64,000 bases of DNA from Brachycybe producta (GCA_036925085.1 JAUPFP010000003.1:3091001-3155000), one strand, 5' to 3'. Positions 42,549 through 53,942 are shown, counted from the first letter of the stretch. Numbers and translations are program-made. Notes: generated from the sequence alone by a model not told the origin.

Positions 42549-42630
42549 AGTGAACTTGTTTTTTTTTAGTGTTTTTTGTTTTGTTTTTTGTTTTGCAATT
42601 CAGAAACTATTGGAGAAGGGGCAAGGGTTC

Positions 42631-42670
42631 GGGGCCAGAAAAGTGCTTATTGGCCCTTTTTTCTGGCCCC
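42631..42670. other. GC-rich hairpin after the 42.5-kb poly(A) signal
   Basis: GGGGCCAGAAAA pairs with TTTTCTGGCCCC across a 16-base loop, 83 bases after AATAAA. Confidence 0.55.
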
Positions 42671-43561
42671 TTAATAAAGGAGTTTCCTCTTTTTTTTGTG
42701 CTCAATTGTGTGCGTTTCTAATAAGAAACAAACACACACAATAGACATTTGTACTAAATGGACTCTCTCTCTCTTAAAGGACACTTTTTCCTCCATTTTG
42801 TGTGAGGAAGTGAGGAAGGGGCCCTCTTAGCTCCCGAATCAAAAGGGACAAAAGCCTCCTTTTTTTTTTACAGCGATTGCAACGAGATGCCGCCATCTTC
42901 TCTTTTGCATCACTCACCTTTTACTCAAATGCAGCGAGCGACATCTGGTGGTGATTCACCTTTTATTAAATTAACTGCATTTCTTGCCATCCCCACCCCC
43001 TCCACTCACCCCCCTCCTTTGTACAGAAAATTTTTCTCCTCCCCCCCCCGTCTCAATCACCACCCACTCAACACAATTATATTAATTAATAATTATAAAT
43101 AGATAAAAAAAATTGTTGCTTTTAATTGTATTCAAGAATAATTTAAATGAAGAGAAGAAAAACTTCAAAAAAATGAATATTATTTTGAGTTTTTAAATAA
43201 AAATGAAATTGTTTTTGTGTTAAAAAAAATTAAAATATTATAAATTGTAAAATAATTAAAAATGAAATCTTTTCATCAAAAAAAAAATATCACAGAAAAA
43301 ATTCTTCTTGCACTTAAAAAATGAAAAAAGAGAGAAAAAATGTCATCGAATAAAAAAATGAAACATTTAAAAAAAAAACCACAATTGTTTTGTTCTGTTA
43401 TTTTTACACGACATTTTGTAACTGTTCCGCATGTTTCCAAAATGGCGACATTTAAAAAGTCACACATTTACGTATAAATGATCGAGTCTACATCAAGCTG
43501 AGACAAAAACACAACAAATATTACAGAAAAAGCCGATTTTGAAAACAAAACAAGCTTTTCA
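42671..43561. other. AT-rich flank, no gene seen
   Basis: GACATCTGGTGGTG at 42940, then A-rich DNA with low coding potential. Confidence 0.5.
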
Positions 43562-43888
43562 GCAGAAAATAGGCGAAAATAGTTTTTCATGAAATTTCAA
43601 TGGAAAAACCAAAAAAAAAAAAACGGGTCATTTTTTCAAACTGAACTATAAAAATTGTTTATTTATTAAGATACTGACATGAAAAATAAACTATTAGCAT
43701 AATCTTTTACCTTTCTAGTTTTGAAAACAATTTGAATTCTTTTCATAATGCTCTTTCGAGAAGAAAAAAAAAACGCTTGCTTGACGTTTTTGCGTCGCCA
43801 ACTTTTACAAAAAAAAACGTCTATGGAGCACATCAGCGACTGCAGTGAAATAAAAACAAAATAAATATCTATTGAGCCACCTTAATGT
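43562..43888 (+). mobile_element. D element copy 6, right half
   Basis: From GGCGAAAATAGTTTTTCATG to TATTGAGCCACCTTAA. The GGCGCC part of the end motif is lost. Confidence 0.72.
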
Positions 43889-43984
43889 CGAACACTAGAA
43901 GAAACTTTAATTTTGATCAAAACTCTAAAAAAAACCCTAAATAACTATCTCAAATTTCGTATAATGTGATATAGACTCGCATGT

Positions 43985-44418
43985 CAACCTGCGAAATCAG
44001 TTAATCTACAGATTGCCTAGGAAATCTGCAAAACCACCAAAAACACTGCCAGTGAATCTGCAAAATCCAATACATTTTAAGTTGTTGAATTTTGCAGCTT
44101 CAGCTAGTAGTTTGGTTGTTTTGTAGATTGCCTAGGAATTTCCTAGTAGGAAATCTGCAAAAACCACCGAACTGCTAGCTGAATCTGCAAAATTCAATAT
44201 ATTTTAAGTTGTTGAATGTTGCAGATTCAGCTAGCAGGTTGGTTTTGTAGATTGCCTAAGAATTTCCTAGTAGGCAATCTGCAAAACCACCGAACTGCCA
44301 GTGAATCTGCAAAATCCAATGCATTTTAGGTTGTAGAATTTTGCAGATTCAGCTAGGCAGTTTGGTTGTTTTACAGATGTCCTAGGCAATCTGCAGATTG
44401 ACTGATTTCGCAGGTTGA
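43985..44418. mobile_element. H palindromic element copy 3, about three internal units
   Basis: The AATCTGCAAAACCACC / GGTTGTTTTGTAGATTGCC hairpin is repeated three times (43985, 44150, 44275) before the closing CAATCTGCAGATTGACTG. Confidence 0.8.
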
Positions 44419-44954
44419 CAGTAACATATATGTATATAAAGGAGGAGGCTAGGAGGAGACAAGAAACCTTATTTTTTTGTCAGAAGGAAAAGTTTAGCTC
44501 TTACTCAAAGCTTTAATCAGAGTTGCTCAATTAACCTCATATATGTGTGTGTATTACACACACATATATGGGTCCTGACTCTTTCTTCCTTTTAGCTCTT
44601 CTTGTGTTCTAGGCTAAATTGCAATCTTGGTCCCGGTTGGGATATTGGGGCACACAAAACCAATTTAGTTTGGCGAAAAGAATCTCTCTCTCTCTCTCTA
44701 TCGTCGCTTGTATACGCAACTTAATTAACCCTAAATTAACCCCTTGTATGTTATATACAACCACCACCACCCACCTCCTAACCCCCCCCCCCCCTTCAAA
44801 ATGCGAACTCCACCCACAAGAATAATAAGAAACATAAAACTCAGGTGACCAACTTATTGAAAGCAAATGGGCCACACACACACACACAATGACAATCTCA
44901 TAAGCTAAAAGTGAAAAAAATTATGAATTTTTCATTCAATGAAGACTGTTTGGA
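44419..44954. other. Unique and low-complexity sequence
   Basis: CT tract 44685, CCACC and C runs, (CA)n at 44873. Hairpin at 44538. Confidence 0.5.
44538..44570. other. Perfect (CA/TG) hairpin
   Basis: CATATATGTGTGTGT and ACACACACATATATG flank a 3-base loop. Confidence 0.7.
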
Positions 44955-45690
44955 GGCTAAAATTTCAAAGGAGCTCTTAGGCCGACACACATGGCTTCCA
45001 CGCAGGCACGCTTTCTTGAGGGTTTGCCTTGAGTAATACTGCTGACAGTTGTTTCAGTTTTGTTTTTTGTTTTCGAGATCTGTTTTTTCTTTTCTTCTGG
45101 TGTTTGTTTTTGTTGTGTTTTTGTCTCGAACTCATGTTGCACTTTTGTCAGCTTGAATATGGGATATGTCATTAATTTAGCTATTTTTTTTAGAAGCAGC
45201 TTTTTTTAAAAAAATGTTAGAAAGTAGAAGAGTAAAAAGGCCAAGGGCTTTTGTTTTTTGTCAGCTTAATGTGGACCGGGTCTTAAAGATGATCCACATC
45301 AAGCTGACAAAACACAAACAAAACAGGAACTCGGTGTTTCGAAACAAATTGATGACAATTCTAAAACATTTCTGCGACTTTTTGTGTTTTGTTTTGTCCG
45401 CAATGTCACAAACTATTCTATGTCCCGGCTCAAGTCGGTAAACATCAAAAGGTTTCTGTTTTGTCTCGGTTTTAAGCAACATTTTGTCAACTCTTGTCTG
45501 TTCAGTTGTGGACAGAATTAGTATTAAAACAACAACGGAACAGTTGCGTAGTTTACGTAAAGGACAACTATAGAAACAAAAACAAAACCCAAATTTGTTT
45601 GTGTTTTGTGTCACACAAATATGTTGCGGTTTTGTCTTGAGTACCGCTGACAGTTGTTTCAGTTTTTTGTTTTGTTTTTTTTAAAAATCT
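44955..45690. mobile_element. N element cluster
   Basis: Repeated modules CTGACAGTTGTTTCAGTTTTG (45040, 45647), GTTGCACTTTTGTCAGCTT and TAATGTGGACCGGGTCTTAA (45267). At least two rearranged copies. Confidence 0.6.
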
Positions 45691-45979
45691 GCTTTTTTTC
45701 GGGTGTTTTTGTTGTGTTTTTGTCTCGAAATCATGTTGCACTTTTGTGTCAGCTTCATGTGGACCGGGCCTTAACGTTAATAAGAACACTTGACACTTGT
45801 ACTCTCTGTGCAGAGTTACAACATACACGAATATGCTTTTTTTCGGGTGTTTTTGTTGTGTTTTTTTGTCTCGAAATCATGTTGCACTTTTGTGTCAGCT
45901 TCATGTGGACCGGGCCTTAACGTTAATAAGAACACTTGACACTTGTACTCTCTGTGCAGAGTTACAACATACACGAATA
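45691..45979 (-). repeat. Recent tandem duplication of an N-element end, about 145 bp x 2
   Basis: 45691-45834 and 45835-45979 are identical save a 2-nt T-run change. They run from GCTTTTTTTCGGGTG, through TCATGTGGACCGGGCCTTAA, to TTACAACATACACGAATA. Confidence 0.93.
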
Positions 45980-46402
45980 TAACCTCATAATAAAATATAT
46001 TTTTCTACGTTGGAACCCTGTTCTGAGGGTTAAGTGCCAAGTTTCATTCTTGAGTTTTGAAACCTTAGCAGGTTTTTTCTTGTTAGAAGCAGCAATAATG
46101 TGAAATTCTCAAAAGCTAAATGTTCCTCTTGTGAATCCACTTTCTTATGAATTAGCTCACGGGCGCCATCTATAATCAAGAAAAGGGCCTTAGGCCCCAA
46201 CTTGAGAAATGGCACATCACCATTTGTCTTTAATGATGAAGAAGAAAAAAACGTTCCAACTTTCTCAAAAGTTGAAATGACCTCCATTCCATCTCAACCA
46301 ACGATGAGAGTTGGAGGTAGAGGCTAGCAGTGCTTCTAAGTATAAACAATGCCAATTTTGCTATACAGCATACACTTGATATTCAAGTGTAATTATTATC
46401 AT
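45980..46402. other. Unique sequence
   Basis: GGGCGCCATCTATAATC at 46161. No gene seen. Confidence 0.5.
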
Positions 46403-46722
46403 TAAGGGCTCGGATTTTTATTCAAAATATCCAAAGCAAAAATGTTTCTCTATTTGTGGCTCAAGTGCCAACTGTGACGTAATCATCATCATTAGAGCAA
46501 ATGCAATCATGCTTTTTCTAATCAAAAAGGCTGGTTAGAGGCTTGACGTCTGGTTACTATTAGTTGTCAACTACAGTTTTAGCCTCTAACCAGTGTTTTT
46601 GATTAAAAAAAAACCATAATTGTTGGTTGATCTAAATGGAATTGTTACTTCATACTTGGCTCTTGGGCCACAGATTGAGAAACACTTACTATGCTATTTT
46701 GCATTAAAAATTCGAGTCCTAG
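46403..46722 (+). mobile_element. J element, first copy in a tandem duplication
   Basis: AAGGGCTCGGATTTTTATTC to GCATTAAAAATTCGAGTCCTA, with the central TTGTTGGTTGATCTAAATGG block. Confidence 0.8.
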
Positions 46723-47332
46723 TAATCTTCTAATAGCTAGCCTCCACATCCAGCCCATCTTTTTAAGATGAGGGTAACAAACCAATTTAATAGAAGGCTT
46801 TTTTTTCTACCCTCTACTTCACCTTTCTCGCTGAGAATTTAGCCTCAAAAATTTATTTTGTTCTCTACTCTCCACGTACCCTCCTCCTCCTCCTCCTTAT
46901 TTCTCATGATTAAGAGGCTAGATGTCTGGTTACTATTGTTTATCAACTATAAAGGTCTAGCCTCTTACAAGTGTTTTTTGATTTTTTTCAATAAAAAAAA
47001 CTGGTTAGAGGCTAGGACATACAACCCTTAATTGTTGGTTGATCTCTAAATGGAAATTGTTACTACAAAATTGGCTCTTGGGCCACAGAATGAGAAACAT
47101 TTAACTTTGATATTTACATAAAAATTCGAGTCCTAGTAATCTAATAGCTAGCCTCCACCTCCAGCCCCATTTTTTTTAAGATGAGGGTAACAAGCCAATT
47201 TAAAAGAATGCATTTTTTTTTCTAGCCTCTACTTAACCCTCTTTCTCATTCAGAATTTACCCTGAAACCTTATTTTTTTGTTTCTACTCTCCACCCACCC
47301 TCTCTCTCCTCCTTTTCCTTCTCATTCCCCAT
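46529..47332 (+). repeat. Tandem duplication of about 400 bp
   Basis: 46529-46910 and 46911-47332 share the J core, then AATAGCTAGCCTCCAC, TTTAAGATGAGGGTAACAA and a CT-rich tail in the same order, with many small changes. Confidence 0.85.
46911..47142 (+). mobile_element. J element, second copy, lacking its left end
   Basis: TAAGAGGCTAGATGTCTGG to ACATAAAAATTCGAGTCCTA. Confidence 0.75.
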
Positions 47333-47925
47333 GTTAACTATTGAGTTTAATTTGGAGGATAGGATTTATATGACCCATCAGGGAGTCATCAAAAAAAATG
47401 TTAAAGGGCCCCTTACAGGGGGAAAAAAAATTTGTAGTCAAAAACTTCAAAGAAGAAGAAGAAGAGATTAAAAAAAAAGGTGAGAAGAAAATTGGAGAAA
47501 AAATCTCTCTCTTAAATTTGTGATAAAGCAATCAAAAGGCAACAACACCATCTTGTTTTTTTTTCTACTCTCCTCCAATTCAAACCCCCCAAAAAAGTAA
47601 CTGTTCTAATCTCTGGGTGTTACTTTTTTTTTGTTGCCAATTTAATTCAGAGTATCCGTTGTAAATGTCATAAAAAATCAACCCTCTCTCTCTCCTTCTA
47701 TCTATCTCTTTCCCTATCTCTCTTTCTCTAACTCTCCCTCTGTTAAAAAAGTGCCAAAATAAAAGTGTAATTGGGCTTTTTTTTCTCACAAACAAAATTA
47801 GATACGGAAATATAAGAAATAAATAAGAATTTCTTTTCCGTCAGTGTTTTGCATTTATTAATTCTCAATTTTAGACCCTGGGAGAAAAAAACCTAACAAT
47901 TTTTTGTTAAAATTATTATATATAC
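47333..47925. other. Unique AT-rich sequence
   Basis: CT tracts at 47684-47740. No gene seen. Confidence 0.5.
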
Positions 47926-48147
47926 ATGTATATATTAAGCCAAGTCTGTCTGGCGATGTGTAACGCTGTACAAACAAGGACAAAAACCTTTAAGCAAACA
48001 CATGTGAGGGCGGCGGTGGGGGGAGAGAAGAGAAGGAAACGTCCTTCATTGAGTGACCTTCAGTATTTGAATAAAATAGTTAAAACTAGAATGTCCCGTC
48101 ATACATGACGAGTTGTCCACGTCAGTTATGACGGGTTACCTCACTAG
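47926..48147 (+). mobile_element. Helitron-like non-autonomous element 1
   Basis: Starts TATATATTAAGCCAAGTCTG with TGTAACGCTGTACAAAC. The 3' end has a CGTCA/TGACG hairpin, then GGTTACCTCACTAG before T. Hairpin plus CTAG-T is the Helitron 3' signature. No Rep/helicase ORF. Confidence 0.55.
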
Positions 48148-48666
48148 TATATACTAAGCCCCTTCTGTCTGTGAATCTGTCCGTATATACGTGTAACGCT
48201 GTACAAACACGGACAAAAACGTGTAAGCACGTCGAGATTTATATAAATATAAATGGACTGCTTTTTTTTCTCTTCTCAAGGTCAACATTATGTTGCGCTC
48301 TCCCGATCAAAAAACTCCATGATATAATTAGCAAAATTAAACTAGAATTTGGCTCCAGTAATTTATAACGGGTTAGGCTTTCATCATTTATAACGGGTTA
48401 GGCTTCCGTCATTTATGACGGGTGAGGGGAAAGGGTTGGAAAGTGTAGAAGGGGGAAAGGGTTGGAAAGTGTAGAAGGGGGAGAGAGAGAGAAAAGTGGA
48501 TGGGGTGAGGGGAAAAGGCTGGAAAGTGTAGAAGGGGAGAGAGAGAAAAGTGGGAGGGGGTGACTGAAATTGAAATGAAAGGAGTAAAAAAAAGAAAAAA
48601 CGACGCACATGCGCACAATTGCCTGTGAATTTTGCTCCCGTCATTTATGACGGGTTACCCCACTAG
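48148..48666 (+). mobile_element. Helitron-like non-autonomous element 2, head-to-tail with element 1
   Basis: Starts TATATACTAAGCCCCTTCTG with TGTAACGCTGTACAAAC. It ends CCCGTCAT-TT-ATGACGGG hairpin, TTACCCCACTAG, then T. Inside, TTTATRACGGGTTAGGCTT repeats and a GGGGAAAGGGTTGGAAAGTG minisatellite. Confidence 0.6.
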
Positions 48667-48734
48667 TTCACATATAATAATAGAGAGAGATAGAGAGAAA
48701 AAAGTATGCAGTGATTGCCTCCTTTCACTTTTTT

Positions 48735-48925
48735 CAGGTCACAAAACTGCGTAAATCAACATTCAAAAGCTGACAAAAGTGCAACATATGAGTTTTCGAG
48801 ACAAAAATACAACAAAAAAAAAAGCAGATTTTGAAAAACAAAACAAACAACCGCCAGCAAGTACTCCAGACAAAAAAAAATCACAACAAATTTGTGTGAC
48901 AAAACACAAACAAATTTGGGTGTTG
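48735..48925 (-). mobile_element. N element copy
   Basis: AAGCTGACAAAAGTGCAACAT, CGAGACAAAAATACAAC and GTGTGACAAAACACAAAC: the N modules in complement. Confidence 0.65.
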
Positions 48926-49809
48926 TGCGCACCATACTCTAATAATGAAATTATTGCAAGCGCCCTCTTGTAGCAGCAATAATTTAATTATTAAGAATAT
49001 GGTGCGCACAACATGACATAATTAACATGGCCGAATAAAAGAAATTAAAAGTCGACATGTCGAGATTTAAAAAAAAAAAATCTCGCATGTCCTTTACAGG
49101 TCTCCGTACGACAGTTTTTTTTAAGAAACAAAATTACGACAAAATTATATATTTTTTTCTTCTTCTCAAAACTAGAATAGTTTCCGCGATTAATCGATAC
49201 AAGTCGTCATCTCCCTACTTTTCACACATAAAAATCGCCAATTTTCCGTCTAAAAAACCTTCTTAAAAACTAATACTAATCGATAGTGTCATATTTTAAC
49301 ACCACCAATCAGTAAAAAGTTAAATACGAGACAAAAAAAAATCCTCCTCCACCCCCTCTGAATAGATAGATTCGAATACGAGCTCAACCCCCCCTCCCCC
49401 TCCTCCTCATCCCCACCCATTCTGAAAACCTCAAACACCTTATTTACATTTATATTGGCTATCGTAATTACTAAAGCGCTTTTCTCAGAGAAAAAGCTTA
49501 TTATTATTATAAAGCGCCTCTCTTCCCCCCCTTTAGAAACAAAAGAGATAGTTGTACCCTCTAACCAACCCCCCACCTCAATCTTAATCCACCCCCCATT
49601 CATTCATATGTTTGGCGCAGCTCAAAAGCGACTACGAATCACTTCATTAATAATAAAAATGTATATGTTTATATATAGAAGAGAAAATAGCTATTTAGTA
49701 TTAAGTATTAGCTACTTGAACCTACTTTTATTACAGCTAGAGTTTGGAGAAAACCGCCATTTTCGAAAACAGCGGTTTTTCGATGTTTCCATTTGAGAAA
49801 ACCACGGAG
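48926..49809. other. Unique sequence
   Basis: GTTGTGCGCACCATACTCTA (48920) is inverted at 49000 (GGTGCGCACAAC), a short foldback. GCGCCCTCTTGTAG at 48960. No gene seen. Confidence 0.5.
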
Positions 49810-49885
49810 GAACCGGCGGTTTTTGCAATTTCGGTGGTATCTGGGGATCACAAATATCACCCTGAGTGCCACATGGTTTTTTTTA
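49810..49885 (-). mobile_element. F element short fragment
   Basis: CCGGCGGTTTTTGCAATTTCG to CTGAGTGCCACATGG, abutting the head of F copy 4. Confidence 0.65.
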
Positions 49886-50325
49886 TAGAGGTGGGACGAA
49901 TCCTAAATTTTTTCGAATCCGAATCCTAAAAGGTTCTCGAATCCGTCGAATCTCTCGAATCCTTCAAATATTAGAATCCTATATTATTCATTAAGAAGAT
50001 ACAAATAAATGAAATAATATTTAATATTAAATTATTAATAATAAAAAACACAGTGTGGCTTCACTCAGGGTCAGGCCACAAGGTGATCCATTGGTGATCC
50101 CCGGATACCAACCGAAATTGAAAACAATCACCGGTTTTTTTATTAGTCACCGCTTCTATTGGACGTCAATTGGAGTTAAAACTATTTTTACCAAAGTTTT
50201 TAACAATTTTTTTAAGGTTAGGATTCGAAAGATTCGAAAAGACGAAAAAAAAGCGCAAAGATTCGAGTTTTTGAATCTCGAATCTTTTTCAAGATTCGCA
50301 GGATTCGAATATCCCACCCTCAGTT
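49886..50325 (+). mobile_element. F element copy 4, most complete
   Basis: TAGAGGTGGGACGAATCC to GGATTCGAATATCCCACC, with all inner blocks including GGTGATCCCCGGATACCAAC. Confidence 0.85.
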
Positions 50326-50329
50326 TATC

Positions 50330-50480
50330 ATTAATAATTTAATATTTAATATTATTTCACTTATTTGTATCTTCTTAATGAATAATATAGGATTCTTATA
50401 TTTGAAAGATTCGGGAGATTCGAGAAAATTTAGGATTCGGATTCGAAAAAATTTAGGATTCGTCCCGCCTCTAGTAATAA
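50330..50480 (-). mobile_element. F element fragment facing copy 4
   Basis: TATCATTAATAATTTAATATT to TTTAGGATTCGTCCCGCC. Inverted relative to copy 4. Confidence 0.78.
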
Positions 50481-50679
50481 ATCAAGGGTCATACCCAGTG
50501 GCCGACACTGATAGCAGGCCCATTGTTTAATATATTTTTAATATAGGTTCCTAAAGACGATTGTAAGCGAAACGTCAGCCATTTTCGTGTAATTTTAAAA
50601 TTAACTTAATAATCAATTGTTTAAATACGAGATGGTTTTCTTTATTCTTTAAGTTAATTTAAGAATTCCACTTGACTAT

Positions 50680-50883
50680 ACAGGCAATTAGAAATCGGGA
50701 CAAACAGAAGTTGGCTCCGCCCCTTTTTACGACCAGCAACTTCTAATTGGTTGGTTATGTAGTCTGACGTCAATTGCTCCGCCCTTTTCAACGTCAAACC
50801 ACACAACAAACCAATTAGAAGCTGTCGGTCGTCATAAAAAGGGCGGAGCCAACTTCTGTATGTCCCGATTTCTATTTGCCTGC
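50680..50883 (-). mobile_element. MITE-A copy 16 with perfect 9-bp target duplication
   Basis: CTTGACTAT at 50671-50679 and 50884-50892. The last base of the right end is changed (GCCTGC). Confidence 0.94.
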
Positions 50884-51201
50884 CTTGACTATTCAGAAGA
50901 ACTAATTTTTTTTTCAATGGCGGTCCGCGTGAAAGAAAGCCGTATCAATCGCTTTGTGGCACCACGAAAAAGCTATGCAGAGAGGTTAGCACAATAATAC
51001 AAACAGCTGTTATTTCTGAATAGCTATTTTCACTTCCACATTATTATATGTATGTTTCATATATTGTTTCATCTTGAGAAACATTGAGAGGGGGAGGGGT
51101 TATTATAGGAAAAAAAGAGGGGATAAACAACATTACTCCCACATCCCAATCCGCCATTTTTCATTATCAAGGATTTGGGATATGGTTTCTATGTTTTCTT
51201 G

Positions 51202-51408
51202 ACAGGCAATTAGAAAACGGGATAAACAGACGTTTGCTCTGCCCTTTTTATGACGACCGGCAACTTCTAATTGGTTTGTTGTGTGGTGCAACGTTGAAAA
51301 GGGCGGAGAGCATGTGACGTCAGACTACATCACCAACCAATTAGAAGTTCCCGGTCGTCATAACAAGGGCGGAGCCAACTTCTGTTTATCCCGTTTTCTA
51401 ATTACCTC
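51202..51408 (+). mobile_element. MITE-A copy 17
   Basis: Full-length with a damaged right end (ATTACCTCGT). First of four MITE-A copies within 950 bp. Confidence 0.85.
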
Positions 51409-51417
51409 GTTTAAAAT

Positions 51418-51486
51418 ACAGGCATCTGGTAGAGACAGCTTCAGCTTCCGCCCTTTTATGAGCGTCATCAATTATTGGTTTGTTAC
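51418..51486. mobile_element. MITE-B left fragment cut by MITE-A copy 18
   Basis: ACAGGCATCTGGTAGAGACA, the CCGCCCTTTTATGAGCG module and TTATTGGTTTGTTAC, then the end of MITE-A copy 18. The rest of B is absent. Confidence 0.75.
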
Positions 51487-51690
51487 ACAGGCAATTAGAA
51501 ATCTGGACAAACAAAAGTTGACTCCACCCTTATGACGAAATGCAACTTCTAATTGGTTGGTTACGTAGTCTGACGTCACATGCTCCGCCCATTTCAACGT
51601 CGAACCACACAACAAACCAATTAGAAGTTGCCGGTCGTCATAAAAAAGTGCGGAGCCAACTTGTGTTTGTCCCGATTTCTAATTGCCTGT
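51487..51690 (-). mobile_element. MITE-A copy 18, abutting a MITE-B fragment
   Basis: The ACAGGC end abuts a truncated MITE-B at its TTTGTTAC. The right end is followed by the spacer CTAAAAACGCAGAGAAAAC. Confidence 0.87.
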
Positions 51691-51709
51691 CTAAAAACGC
51701 AGAGAAAAC

Positions 51710-51915
51710 ACAGGCAGTTACAAATCGGAGAGAACTTCAGTTGGCTCGGCCCTTGTTATGACGACCGGCACCTTCTAATTGGCTGGTTATATAGTCTGAC
51801 GTTGAAAAGGGCGGAGCATGTGACGTCGAACCATACAACAAACCAATTAGAAGTTGCCGTTCGTCATAAAAATGGCGGAGCCAACTTCTGTTTGTCCCGA
51901 TTTCTAATTGCCTGT
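51710..51915. mobile_element. MITE-A copy 19, chimeric arms and inverted core
   Basis: Left arm ACTTCAG type, right arm TTCTGTTTGTCCC type. The outer modules follow the reverse layout (TATAGTCTGACG on the left, GAACCATACAAC on the right), but the core between them reads in the forward direction. Confidence 0.88.
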
Positions 51916-51935
51916 CTAAAAACGCAAAGAAAAAC

Positions 51936-52141
51936 ACATACAGTTAGAAATCGGGGAGAACTTCAGTTGACTCCGCCCTTGTTAAGACGACCAGCAACTT
52001 CTAATTAGTTTGTTGTGTGGTGCAACGTTGAAAAGGGCGGAGCATATGACGTCAGACTACATAACCAGCCAATTAGAAGTTACCGGTCGTCATAACAAGG
52101 GCGGAGCCAACTGAAGTTCTCCCCGATTTCTAACTGCCTGT
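51936..52141 (+). mobile_element. MITE-A copy 20
   Basis: ACTTCAG subfamily, full-length, with left end ACATACAG. It is preceded by CTAAAAACGCAAAGAAAAAC, a near copy of the spacer before copy 19. Confidence 0.87.
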
Positions 52142-52859
52142 GAGAAAAAATCCCCTCCAAAAAAAGGAAGTTCTAATTCTTATTGTTGTAATTCATTTGC
52201 ATATTTTGCAAAATGGCTGCCGTTTTTTTATTGTTATATCGCTTTTACTTTTTCTTGCTTTTATAACTTTCTATCTATAAACAAAAAAAAAGCCTTGTAA
52301 GACAGAAAAAAATGCCGTCGCCACCCACGCATAATAATGAGGAACAACGCGAAATTACAACACAGAAAAGAGAGACACACGCAGTGTTTTTATATTGTTC
52401 AAAAGATATGCTTGATAAAAATATATTATATGCGTGTTGTGTGTGTGTATTATGGGTGAAAACAAAAGAGATCACAACACACACAACCAGAATAAGAGGG
52501 GGGAAATAAAGGGAGAGAAAAAACAGGATTCACACAGACTTGTGTTATGTTTGTTTGTGTGAAAAAAATACTAGAATCCTATTATGACGTTATTACAAAA
52601 CCACAAACGACTGAAAAGGCTCAATGAAAAAAACAAAACAACAAAAGCCTTGTCACACTGGATTAGAAAAGAGCAAAGTAACTCAATTGGAACCCTGCTG
52701 ATACACACAGATAGACGGCGCCACAATACGCAAAAATGTTATCTGAAATAAAAGTGGACATTGAATATGATTTATAGAAAACTTTTTTTTTTCTCCTTAA
52801 AAAGTTATTATTAGAAAATCCATTAAGTGGTAAAACATGCTTATGATATTAAATTAAAA
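52142..52859. other. Unique AT-rich sequence
   Basis: AGACGGCGCCACAATACG at 52714. No gene seen. Confidence 0.5.
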
Positions 52860-53820
52860 TAGAAGTCCTCAACGATTTGAGGAAATACTCAAAACTCATT
52901 TTCCCCTTCAAAAGTTACTAACAGTTTCTTTGAAGTCCTCAAAATTTAATAACAGTTTCTCAAAAACCTCAGTAATTCAGAATAATTTCAAAAATACCAA
53001 AAAGATTTCAACACTTAGTAAAGTCCCTCAATAATTTAAGGAAATTCTCAAAACTCACCAATATTTTCCTCAAAAGTCACTAACAATTTCTTTGAAGTCC
53101 TCAAAATTTAATAACAAGTTTCTCAAAAACCTCAGTAATTCAGAACAATTTCAGAAATACTAAAAAGATTTCAACACTTAGTAAAGTCCCAAGTCCCTCA
53201 ATAATTTGAGGAAATTCTCAAATATCAGCATAGTTTTTTTGAAAATCTCAGAAATCCAGAACAATTCCAAAAAGTTCTAAACAGTCATTAACAGGCTCCG
53301 CCTAGAAGTTCTCAACAATTTGAGGAAACTCAACAGCTACCAACATTTCGCAGAAGTTCTCAAAAGTCATCAACAATTAGTTACCTAGAAGAAGTCCTCA
53401 ATACTTTGAGGATATTCTCAAAACTTACTTAAATTTCCATTTAAGTCGTAAACATTTACAAAGAGTCCTTTTAACAATTTAAGAACCTTCTCAATAGCTA
53501 CAAAAATCATCAACAGTTTTCTTGAAATCCTGAAAACTCACGGACAGTTCCTTTTATTCCTAAAAAGACCCTAACAGTTTCCTGAAAAACTTGAGAAATA
53601 CAGAAAAATTCTCCTACATCCTACCTAAGCAGTCATTTCATCAGCATTATGTAGACGACCTTAACAATTTGAGGAAATTCTCAATAGCCACAAAGACTTC
53701 CTAGAAAACTTCAAAAGTTTTCTGAAAATCTCTGAAATCCACAACAATTCCAGATACTCTAAACAAAATTCTCAAAAGCCACCAAAAACATTTTCCAGGT
53801 TAAGTAAGGAATTTTCCAGT
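52860..53820 (+). repeat. Decayed satellite, about 160-bp unit
   Basis: AGTCCTCAAAATTTAATAACA at 52934 and 53095, with matching flanks. Further copies become unrecognisable past 53200 but keep CAATTTGAGGAAATTCTCAA. Confidence 0.8.
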
Positions 53821-53827
53821 GACAAAA

Positions 53828-53942
53828 ACAGTGGCGTTTTTGTTCACTTTTGGCACTTATTCAGTTTTGCGTTTATTCAGCTGGCGCTTATTGAGTTTGG
53901 CGTTTGACCATTTCTTCAATTTGGCGCCTAATCCGACGCCTT
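53828..53942. repeat. P repeat cluster 3
   Basis: Five units such as TGGCACTTATTCAGTTTTGCG and TGGCGCTTATTGAGTTTGGCG. Confidence 0.75.

Noticed and set aside
51202..52141. CRISPR-like array with spacers
   Set aside because: Units are palindromic MITEs of about 205 bp and the spacers are duplicates of each other.
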